DNA of 52,085 nt from Streptomyces hayashii (GTDB lineage: Bacteria > Actinomycetota > Actinomycetes > Streptomycetales > Streptomycetaceae), in contig NZ_JAHHIU010000008.1 of assembly GCF_024539815.1 (NCBI RefSeq), positions 1 to 52,085 of the forward strand, given 5' to 3'. Shown piece after piece: positions 17,913 to 27,114 of the stretch (its first letter is position 1; each line of letters starts with the position of its first letter). The notes under the pieces are model-generated. The model ran no database searches. It had not been told where the DNA came from and saw only the letters and a program-made list of their open reading frames with translations. The position numbers were made by a program, and so were the translations under genes.

Positions 17913-18898
17913 CACAGGCTCGTCCCCACACTGCGACGCGACAACAGGTTCGCGCTCGTGATCAGCACGAGTCCGATGACCGCCTCGAACAGCCCGATCG
18001 CGGCGGCGTAACTGAAGCTGTTGGACTCGACGCCGGTTCGGTACAGATAGGTGGAGACCACGTCCGCTGTCGGGTAGGTCAGCGGGTTGTACAGGAGGAG
18101 GACCTTCTCGAAGCCGACCGCCATGAACGTGCCGATGTTGAGGATCAGCAGCGTGATCATGGTGGGGCGGATGCCCGGCAGCGTGACGTGCCAGATCTGC
18201 CGCCAGCGGCTCGCGCCGTCGATGCGGGCGGCCTCGTAGAGATCCTCGTCGATGGTCGTGAGCGCCGCGAGGTAGAGGATCGTGCCCCAGCCGGCGGTCT
18301 GCCAGATCTCAGAGCCCACGTAGATCGTGCGGAACCATCCGGGTTCCTGGATGAAGCGAACCGGTTCGTGGCCGAACCAGGCCAGCATGTGGTTGACCGG
18401 GCCGTCCGTGGCCAGCATCTGCAGGGTGATGCCGGCGACGATCACCATCGACAGGAAGTGAGGGAGATACGAGATCGATTGCACAAACTGTTTCAGCGAG
18501 CGCCGCCGTACCTCGTTGAGCAGCAGCGCCAGGACGATCGGGATGGGAAAGCAGAAGACGAGCGTGAGCCCACCGAGCCACAACGTGTTGCGGAAGACCT
18601 GCCAGAAGGTGGGGTCGGTCAGGAACATCCGCACGTAGCGAAGTCCCACCCACTGCTCCCCCAGAATCGAACCGCCCGGTTCGAAGCGGCGGAAGGCGAT
18701 CACGTTGCCGATCATCGGCAGATAGCGGAAGACCAGGAAGAACAGAAGCGGCAGCACGGCCAGCGAATACAGCTGCCAGTCCCGGCGCAGCGCCCGCCCC
18801 CAGCCGCGGCGCGGGAACGGTCGCGCCGGCCCGCGCCGGGGCTTCGCATCCGGGCGCCGGGTTCGTGGCGGCGGAACCGACTTGGTGGAGGTGCTCAT
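17909..18898 (-). CDS. CUT1 permease, LplB/YteP type; first gene of the xylan operon
   Basis: A 329-aa membrane subunit with a Pro/Arg-rich cytoplasmic N-terminus (residues 1-40) and about six hydrophobic segments. The EAA loop is LYEAARIDGASRWRQIWHVT. GGGAGG sits 7 bases before the ATG at 18898. It is the promoter-proximal gene, so the roughly 80-base leader with the xylan box at 18952-18962 would control the whole six-gene operon. Its stop overlaps the LplC start. Confidence 0.91.
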   Translation of the reverse strand: MSTSTKSVPPPRTRRPDAKPRRGPARPFPRRGWGRALRRDWQLYSLAVLPLLFFLVFRYLPMIGNVIAFRRFEPGGSILGEQWVGLRYVRMFLTDPTFWQVFRNTLWLGGLTLVFCFPIPIVLALLLNEVRRRSLKQFVQSISYLPHFLSMVIVAGITLQMLATDGPVNHMLAWFGHEPVRFIQEPGWFRTIYVGSEIWQTAGWGTILYLAALTTIDEDLYEAARIDGASRWRQIWHVTLPGIRPTMITLLILNIGTFMAVGFEKVLLLYNPLTYPTADVVSTYLYRTGVESNSFSYAAAIGLFEAVIGLVLITSANLLSRRSVGTSLW

Positions 18899-18951
18899 GC
18901 TCGGGCCTCCCGGGGCATCCTTCGAAACGCTCGATTCGCCGTGCGTGATCT

Positions 18952-18962
18952 CGAAACTTTCG
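18952..18962. promoter_or_regulatory. CGAAA-N-TTTCG xylanase-type operator
   Basis: CGAAACTTTCG is an exact inverted repeat of the CGAAA-N-TTTCG form described in promoters of actinomycete xylanase genes. It lies in the leader between the likely transcript start and the LplB start. Its position supports a role as a repressor roadblock and a xylan-responsive operon. A partial half-like site, CGAAACGCTCG, is at 18923-18933. Confidence 0.75.
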
Positions 18963-18986
18963 TGCCCTTACCGGTAACTCTGCGGC

Positions 18987-19016
18987 AACGTAAGGGCTCA
19001 CGGAAAGCGCTGTCAA
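18987..19016 (-). promoter_or_regulatory. Sigma-70-type promoter of the xylan-oligosaccharide operon
   Basis: On the minus strand, TTGACA (19016 to 19011) is followed after 18 bases by TACGTT (18992 to 18987). This is a good match to the Streptomyces housekeeping consensus TTGAC-n17/18-TAnnnT. It would place the transcript start near 18980, about 80 bases before the LplB ATG. A LacI-type palindrome overlaps the -35 and spacer. Confidence 0.65.
19002..19015 (-). promoter_or_regulatory. LacI-family-like operator overlapping the -35
   Basis: On the minus strand this reads TGACAGCGCTTTCC: a central AGCGCT with partly symmetric arms (GACAGCGCTTTC), like many LacI/GalR sugar operators. Its place across the -35 and spacer would block RNA polymerase. 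No LacI-family gene is in the window. Confidence 0.45.
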
Positions 19017-19169
19017 TGGGTGCTGCACGGCGGACTGCTGGGACGTCGGGTGGCGTTGTGCAATCCGCAAAGGCGGGGTAGAACCGGGACGTCGACTGCT
19101 CTGGCCCCCCGCAATTTTCTGGCTGACCTACGCAACGATCGCTCCCCAACGACCCTGCGAGGTGGCACT

Positions 19170-19493
19170 GTGCCCGCGTTCGACCTGCCGCTACCCGAGC
19201 TGGAACGCCATCGCCCACGCCTCGAAGAGCCCGCCGACTTCGACGCGTTCTGGGTCGACACCCTGCATCAGTCACAACAGCGAGAACCCCTGGTGTCCGT
19301 GCATCCCGTCGAAACCGGTCTCCGTCTCGTCCAGACGTGGGACGTCACTTTCCGAGGCTTCGCAGGTGACCCGGTCAAGGCATGGTTCACCCGCCCGACC
19401 GGTCTGCGGGAACCTCTTCCCGCGGTCGTCGAGTACGTCGGCTACGGGAGAGGGCGCGGGTTCCCGCACCAGCGGCTGACCTGGGTGAATGCC
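19170..19493 (+). pseudogene. Acetyl-xylan esterase (AXE1 family), 5' fragment
   Basis: GTG at 19170 with GAGGTGG upstream opens a protein beginning MPAFDLPLPELERHRP and running through FWVDTL, VTFRGFAGDPVKAWF and [12 protein letters not shown], all typical of the N-terminal third of AXE1/cephalosporin-C-deacetylase-type esterases (normally about 320 aa). Similarity stops after LTWVNA near 19493. The frame then runs through antisense lspA sequence. The Ser-His-Asp catalytic part is absent, so this copy cannot be active. It diverges from the importer operon and would have been part of the xylan cluster (deacetylation). Confidence 0.85.
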
Positions 19494-20014
19494 CGGATCG
19501 ACATGAGGACCATCAGGACACCGCCGCAGACAATGGCCGAATCGGCGAGGTTGAACACCGCGAAGTGCTCGACGGAGATGAAGTCGACGACGTGCCCGCG
19601 AAAGACCGCGGGCGCCCGGAAGATCCGGTCAGTCAGATTGCCGAGCGCGCCCCCAAGCAGCAGGCCCAGGGCGACAGCCCAGGGAAGGCTCTGCAGCCTA
19701 CGTGCGGCACGCGTGATGGCCACGACAACCGCGATCGCAATCGCCGTGAACACAGCAGTGAAGGCCTGGCCGCTGCTGAAAGCCGCACCCGAGTTACGGA
19801 ACAGTTGCAGCGTAAGTACGTGGCCCGCTACGGCAACGGGCTCCTGGCCTTCCAACCGCGAGACAGCCATAAGCTTGCTGCCGAGATCCAAGGCATAGGT
19901 GAGAACGGCCGCCGTCAGCAGAGCGGTCAGAGCCAGTGTGCGCTTGCCAACAGCACGCGTCGCGGTCTCGGGCTGGGATTGCGAGGCATTGTCGGTAGTG
20001 ATGATCCGCTCCAT
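19488..20014 (-). pseudogene. lspA: Lipoprotein signal peptidase II, 3'-truncated
   Basis: An aspartic membrane protease that cleaves prolipoprotein signal peptides. Four hydrophobic segments and both catalytic aspartates are visible: Asp129 in GNLTDRIF and Asp158 in FNLADSA. The native sequence runs to about residue 178 (SIRAFTQ); the last 12 codons to 19442 are antisense to the esterase fragment. Only a short cytosolic tail is missing, so activity could survive, but the gene end is clearly a junction. The ATG is at 20014. I label it broken because of the missing natural C-terminus and stop. Confidence 0.75.
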
Positions 20015-20079
20015 GGATGCCGAGCCGCCTTGGACAACACCACATTAACAAGGGCCTGCGAGGCGACGCGTCGGGCAGG

Positions 20080-20370
20080 CGGTGGGCTCCTCCTCCGCAT
20101 GGGCTTCACCTCGTGGGAGGCGTACTGCGACGCGGAGTTCAGCATCAGCCACGCGCAGGCGTACCGGCTCCTGGACGTCGCCCGCACCCTAGCTGCGATC
20201 CACGGTGCCGTCGCCGTCGGCACCGAGACGTCTCGCACGCGAGACAGCGGCCCCGCCGCCGCGACCGCGCTCGACTACGGCCTGTCCCCGCGCTCTGATC
20301 GCCGTCTCCGGCCGCACGGACGTCGCGGAGCCCGACCACCCGCCGCCTCGCCACGGTCGCTCACAGCGGC
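20080..20370 (+). pseudogene. Remnant of an HTH DNA-binding protein gene
   Basis: The frame through 20099 gives RMGFTSWEAYCDAEFSISHA then QAYRLLDVARTLAAIHGAV, which resembles the ParB/KorB-like or plasmid/phage HTH segment seen in many Streptomyces accessory genes. The reading shifts frame near 20285 to continue ALIAVSGRTDVAE and then ends. There is no start region and no full domain, so it is a decayed fragment next to the IS element. Confidence 0.6.
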
Positions 20371-20478
20371 CTGACGGCCCCCGATGAGACGACGGTGCGC
20401 GCGATGGTCCGCCAGTCCGTCCGCGACGTCCGCACCGCCCCGCCTCCGCCGCCCGCCGTTCCGTCAGCGGATCCCCTA

Positions 20479-21547
20479 GGGCGCGTGTGGAGTTGTGATC
20501 TCGTGGGCCCCCGGCCCGGAGGGCCGGGGGCCTTGGAGTAAAACGGTGGGGTGTCTCGACCTCAACTTTCGGATGCCGACTAGGAGTTCGTCTCCCTCTT
20601 TCTGCCGGTCGGTGAGTACGGGCCGTACCCGGAGAATCTGCGGGCGCGCTTCGAGGGCGTCGTGTGCCGGTTCAGGAACGGTGCGAAATGGCGGAAGTTG
20701 CCCGAATGATTCGGGCGCTGATCCACCGTTTACGGCCGGTTTCGGCAGTGGCGGGATGCCGGGGTGTTCACCGCGGTGTTCCAGGGGGCGATCGCCGAGG
20801 TGGCAAAGCGGGACCTGGTGGACGTGTCGCTGGTCAGCGTGGACTCGACCACAGTCCGGGCCCATCGCGATGCTGCCGGGATGATCGTGGCGCCCGAGAC
20901 CCTGGACGCGCTGGAGAAGGCCGCCGCGGAAAAAGGGGCGCCGGCCAGGAACAAGTCGGGCAACCGAACCCTGAGCGGGAAGAACGACAACGCGTATGGC
21001 GTCGCCGCAAGGCCCGACTCGCCGCCGCCCACCTGGGACGTTCCCGCGGCGGTCTGACCACCAAGACCCACCTGTCCTGCGTGCCGCAAAGCCTGCCCCT
21101 CTCACTCAAGATCACCGCGGGGCAGGCCGGGGACAGCCCGCAGTTCATCCCCGTCCTGAACAAGATCCGCGTCCCCGGCCCGGCCGGCCGGCCGGCCACG
21201 CACCCGGCCTGACGCGGTCGCGGGCGACAAGGCGTACTCGTCCGGCCAGAATCGATCTCACCTGCGCAAACGCGGGATCAAGGCGGTCACCCCCGAGAAG
21301 AAGGATTAGGCCGCCCACCGCAAGAACCGCGGCTCGCGCGGCGGACGGCCCGTCACCTGGGACAAGCAGCTGTACAAGCTCCGCAACAGCGTCGAACGCA
21401 CCATCAACAAGATCAAGGACTGGCGCGGCCTTGCCGTCCGCTACGACAAAAAGCCTGAAAGCTACCAGGCCGGACTCGAATTATGCGCCGGCCTCCTCTG
21501 GATCCGGCACTCGGACCACAGCCTTGATCACAACTCCACACACGCCC
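20479..21547 (+). mobile_element. Decayed IS5-family insertion sequence
   Basis: A 1,069-bp element bounded by 22-bp inverted repeats at 20479-20500 and 21526-21547. They agree at 21 of 22 positions; each reads inward as GGGCGxGTGTGGAGTTGTGATC-like. A clear target duplication is absent: CTAG on the left against CTCG on the right would be a one-mismatch candidate. The internal transposase is broken. Confidence 0.88.
20560..21505 (+). pseudogene. IS5-family transposase, multiply disrupted
   Basis: Transposase segments can be followed through several frames: EFVSLFLPVGEYGPYPENLR, then VYGRFRQWRDAGVFTAV, VDVSLVSVDSTTVRAHRDAA (first catalytic Asp), HLGRSRGGLTTKTHL, and GDKAYSSGQNRSHLRKRG to VERTINKIKDWRGLAVRYDK (last catalytic Glu). 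In-frame stops occur at 20581-20583, 20707-20709 and about 21307-21309. A shift near 21205 also breaks the frame. The shift near 21000 coincides with the usual orfA/orfB boundary of this group and may be the programmed one. The element is inactive. Confidence 0.85.
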
Positions 21548-21711
21548 TCGCTGGCCCAGTCGGCCCAGGCAGTCCCAGCGGCCCCAGGGGGCCGGGACAC
21601 CCAGGGCCCCGGATTCCCGGATCCCCGGATCCCGGAATCCCCGAAGCACGGTCCTGCCGGGGACGCTCCGGATCGGTTCGCTCTTCCTTTGGAGGTCGAT
21701 CCGTCCGGTTC

Positions 21712-21744
21712 GGGCCCGGTGGATGCTGATCGACCACCGGGCCC
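21712..21744. terminator. Hairpin downstream of the LPMO gene
   Basis: GGGCCCGGTGG (21712-21722) and CCACCGGGCCC (21734-21744) form a perfect 11-bp stem with an 11-base loop, 17 bp past the LPMO stop. There is no T-run on the minus strand, as is common for Streptomyces terminators. The rest of 21548-21711 is IS flank with a short GGATCC/CCCGGAATCC-like low-complexity stretch and no gene. Confidence 0.75.
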
Positions 21745-21760
21745 CTTTCGCGGCAGTTGC

Positions 21761-22837
21761 TCAACCGACCCTGCAGGGCAGGCTTGTCGTGCTGTCGCCG
21801 CCCGAGCCGGAGGTGACGTACCCGAACGTCGTACTCTGGCCCGGACTCAACGAGCCGTTCCAGTCGGCGTTATGGACCATCACCGCCTGCCCGTTGTAGG
21901 TGGCGTTGCCACTCCACAGGCTGGCGACCGACTGACCGGACGGCAGCGTCCAGTCGACCATCCAGCCGAGCATCGGGACGTCGCCGGAGTTGGTGACGGT
22001 CACCTCGGACTGGTAGCCGCCGTTCCAGGTGTTCGTGGTCCTGCGGGTGGCGGTGCACGCGCCGGGGACCGGCTCGGTCGGATTGCCCGGTTCGTGGATA
22101 CCGGTCACCTCGCCGTTTCCTCCGTCGAACACGACGTCGGAGCAGGAGTAGAAGGTCTCCGCGCTGTCCGATCGCTGCCAGACCATGTAGATGATGTGCC
22201 GGCCGGACTTGTTGGCCGGGAGTCGGCCGGTCCAGGAGTAGTTGGCCTCGACCGTGCCGGGGCTGCCGTTGAGCGGTGGGTGGTCGACGGAGAGGAAGGG
22301 CTGGCTCTCGATGTCGTCCCAGGTGAGTGCGCGGGTCGGGTCGAACCCGTCCTTCGTGACGTAGACGTAGAACCAACCGGGGTGAGCTGCCCAGGCGTTG
22401 TAGGAGAAGTCGACGGTCGAGCCCGCGGTGAGATGGGTCAGGGGCCAGTCGTTGCGCGGCGCGTTGAAACCGGTGAAGTTGGTGTTGCCGCCGCTGCACA
22501 ATTGACCGTCGGGAACGAAGCCACGGGTGCGGCCCGCACCGTCGGAGCGCAGCACGGAGAACCAGTTGTAGAACGGCGTGGTACCGCTTACCTGCTGTGC
22601 GTTCTTGCAGGCAGGGTTGATCGGCTTGATCTCACCGGTGCCGGTCAGCGCGTCCTGCCAGCAGAGAAAGGTGCGGCTGGCGGGTTTCATGGGGGTGCCG
22701 TGAGCCTCGGCCTTTCCGCCGGCCGTGACGATCAGGCCGAGGGCGGGAACGGTGGCCAACAGGGCCAGAAGGACGAGAAAGAGGGCGCGAGTGCGTAACT
22801 TGGATTTCCCGTTTGTCGTGATCATGACAGATTGCAT
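21761..22837 (-). CDS. AA10 lytic polysaccharide monooxygenase with CBM2
   Basis: A 358-aa secreted copper enzyme that oxidatively cleaves crystalline polysaccharide. Signal cleavage before His46 (AEA/HGTPMKP) frees the N-terminal histidine of the copper brace; the second ligand is His152 (AAHPGWFYVYV), and ETFYSC supplies the axial Phe. Residues about 261-358 are a CBM2 with terminal cysteines Cys261 and Cys355 and exposed Trp271, Trp292 and Trp308, indicating cellulose (or xylan) binding. Start ATG 22837 has AAGGCGG upstream; ATG 22825 is an alternative. A TTA leucine codon (22796-22798) lies in the signal-peptide region. The CebR box 175 bp upstream fits a cellulose-type enzyme. Confidence 0.94.
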   Translation of the reverse strand: MQSVMITTNGKSKLRTRALFLVLLALLATVPALGLIVTAGGKAEAHGTPMKPASRTFLCWQDALTGTGEIKPINPACKNAQQVSGTTPFYNWFSVLRSDGAGRTRGFVPDGQLCSGGNTNFTGFNAPRNDWPLTHLTAGSTVDFSYNAWAAHPGWFYVYVTKDGFDPTRALTWDDIESQPFLSVDHPPLNGSPGTVEANYSWTGRLPANKSGRHIIYMVWQRSDSAETFYSCSDVVFDGGNGEVTGIHEPGNPTEPVPGACTATRRTTNTWNGGYQSEVTVTNSGDVPMLGWMVDWTLPSGQSVASLWSGNATYNGQAVMVHNADWNGSLSPGQSTTFGYVTSGSGGDSTTSLPCRVG

Positions 22838-23011
22838 GACAGATGAGTCCGCCTTCCGTGTACGGACCGTGCGTGCATGGGGTGCACTGCGGATGCGGGA
22901 GCGATTCACGTACCTGCGAGGTGCTGGCGAGCGTGCGCGGGTCCTCGTGATGGCGAAGTGGGAACGCCCCGCTCGCACCGGGCAGGTTCCGGTCTACCGG
23001 GCGTGAGCATA

Positions 23012-23025
23012 TGGGAGCGCTCCCA
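23012..23025. promoter_or_regulatory. CebR operator
   Basis: TGGGAGCGCTCCCA is the exact 14-bp palindrome bound by the cellulose-utilisation repressor CebR in Streptomyces. It lies about 175 bp upstream of the LPMO start. A weaker partial match (TGGGAACGCCCC) is near 22961-22972. The surrounding 22838-23287 contains no credible gene. Confidence 0.92.
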
Positions 23026-23287
23026 CTTCACCTGTGGCGGAAGGTAGCGCCGTACAGCCCACTTGTAAACGGGGTTGTACGGGTTTCTTCGAACATCGGG
23101 CCGTCAGCCCTCGTGCGGCGGCGAGGCCGGAAGCGTGGTCGGCCGGGGGGCCGTACTCCGCAGCCCGGCAGCAGTACGGACTCTGCTACGGAGAACGCTT
23201 TCGCAACGTGACCGACGACGGGGACGAGAGCGCCGAGCTGAGGGGCTGTGGCGGGGCGGAAGGCAAGGTCCGGGACGGATACGCAGA

Positions 23288-23322
23288 AGGGCCGCACCCC
23301 CGTCACCGGGGATGCGGCCCTG
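23288..23322 (-). terminator. Terminator of acnA
   Basis: AGGGCCGCA-CCCC and GGGG-A-TGCGGCCCT form a long GC-rich hairpin with a short loop, about 30 bp beyond the acnA stop. The minus strand continues CTTCTGCG. Strong stem and position support termination of aconitase transcription. Confidence 0.8.
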
Positions 23323-23353
23323 AACTGCTTTGCGTTACCGCTTACTCGTCCGC

Positions 23354-26143
<2,790 letters not shown>

Positions 26144-26153
26144 TCAGGCTAAG

Positions 26154-26169
26154 TTAGGTTGGCCTTACC
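26154..26169. promoter_or_regulatory. Iron-box-like site (DmdR/IdeR)
   Basis: TTAGGTTGGCCTTACC matches 13 of the first 16 positions of the actinobacterial iron box TTAGGTTAGGCTAACCTAA. It lies about 85-100 bp upstream of acnA. Iron control of a [4Fe-4S] enzyme would be logical; the match is imperfect. Confidence 0.5.
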
Positions 26170-26199
26170 GGGTGGCGGCTGCGGTGCGCCTTCGGCAGA

Positions 26200-26217
26200 T
26201 ATCTCGATGTCGAGATA
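26200..26217. promoter_or_regulatory. TamR-like palindrome upstream of acnA
   Basis: TATCTCGA-TG-TCGAGATA is a perfect 8-bp inverted repeat. In S. coelicolor the MarR-family regulator TamR controls aconitase and binds an 18-bp palindrome of this type (from memory). A related palindrome lies before the HTH-MurA gene at 34850. Confidence 0.6.
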
Positions 26218-26266
26218 ACTCTAGTACATGAGGGCTCGATGGTCATGCCCGGGCTCGCTTGACCGC

Positions 26267-26336
26267 TGTCATCCAATCGAGGCGTTTGTCAGCGAACCCA
26301 GGCGTTTCGACTTCCTTGCCAGCGAACCTAGCCGTA
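26267..26336 (+). repeat. Three 20-bp transposon-end repeats
   Basis: TGTCATCCAATCGAGGCGTT (26267-26286), TGTCAGCGAACCCAGGCGTT (26287-26306) and TGCCAGCGAACCTAGCCGTA (26317-26336). The first two are directly abutting and the third follows after 10 bp. Starting with TGT and lying just before the transposase genes, they look like TnsB-binding sites of the left end. Confidence 0.75.
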
Positions 26337-26361
26337 CGAGGTGACGTGCTGGGGGTGTTGG

Positions 26362-27114
26362 GTGGTCGTACCGGTCGGGGCGGATCTTGCAGAGCCGTAC
26401 GTAGAGCTGTCGTACGTGGATGCGGTACGCGAGCGGCGACGGCGTCCGCTGCTGGACTGTGTGACGACCCGATTCGAGGACGCGCCCGCGGTGCGGCCGT
26501 TTCGCTGGTCGCGTGGTGAGCGTCACTTCTCGGGCTGGTACTGGGCGGCGACGACCGGCCAGCACGTTGGTTTCGAGTCGTGGCTGGAGCGGGACCGGCT
26601 TGTGCTGATGGACTTCGATCCCGGGGTCGTGGGGATTGCCTCGCAGCCGTTCTGGCTGCACTGGCACGACGGCGAGCGTGAGCGTCGGCACGCTCCGGAC
26701 TATTTCGTACGTCGCACAGACGGCTCTGCGGTGGTCGTTGATGTCCGTGCTGATGAGCGGATCGGGTCGAGAGACGCGGAGGCATTCGGTGTCACCCGTC
26801 TGGCCTGCGGCCAAGCGGGGTGGGGTTTCGAGCGGGTCGGGGTGCCGGAGGCGGTGCTGCTGGCGAATGTCCGATGGCTGTCGCGTTACCGGCATCCCCG
26901 GTGTCTGCGCGGGACGGTCCAGGACCAGCTCCGGGAAGCTTTCGCGGCCCCGGTCTCCTTGATGGCCGGCGCCGATGCGGCCGGTGACCGGCTTGGGACA
27001 CTCCCCGCCCTGTTCCATCTCCTCTGGCTCCAAGAGCTGGTCGCCGAGGGACTGGCGGTCGAGTTGCTGGGGCCGTCCACCGTCGTGCGCTTGGCAGGCG
27101 GAGGCGACCGGTGA
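26362..27114 (+). CDS. tnsA: TnsA-like transposon endonuclease
   Basis: A 250-aa protein with the TnsA N-terminal restriction-endonuclease fold. GFESWLERDRLVLMDFDP leads into GIASQPFWLHW, APDYFV and VVVDVRADE, which give the Glu-Asp-x-x-(Q/D)-x-(K/R) style active site. TnsA cuts the 5' ends so that the element leaves by cut-and-paste. I start at GTG 26362 (GGGGG 7 bases upstream); GTG 26341 lacks a ribosome site. The last two-thirds carry an Arg/Leu-rich C-terminal domain that would contact TnsB/TnsC. GTGA overlap with the next gene. Confidence 0.85.
   Translation: MVVPVGADLAEPYVELSYVDAVRERRRRPLLDCVTTRFEDAPAVRPFRWSRGERHFSGWYWAATTGQHVGFESWLERDRLVLMDFDPGVVGIASQPFWLHWHDGERERRHAPDYFVRRTDGSAVVVDVRADERIGSRDAEAFGVTRLACGQAGWGFERVGVPEAVLLANVRWLSRYRHPRCLRGTVQDQLREAFAAPVSLMAGADAAGDRLGTLPALFHLLWLQELVAEGLAVELLGPSTVVRLAGGGDR

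Noticed and set aside
20990..21010. Frameshift in the IS transposase counted as decay
   Set aside because: The same relative position shifts frame in the IS remnant at about 51590, which fits the programmed orfA/orfB shift of this group; only the other lesions were counted as decay.
21600..21640. GGATCC/CCCGGAATCC repeats near the IS end
   Set aside because: Short low-complexity stretch without regular spacing or dyad symmetry.
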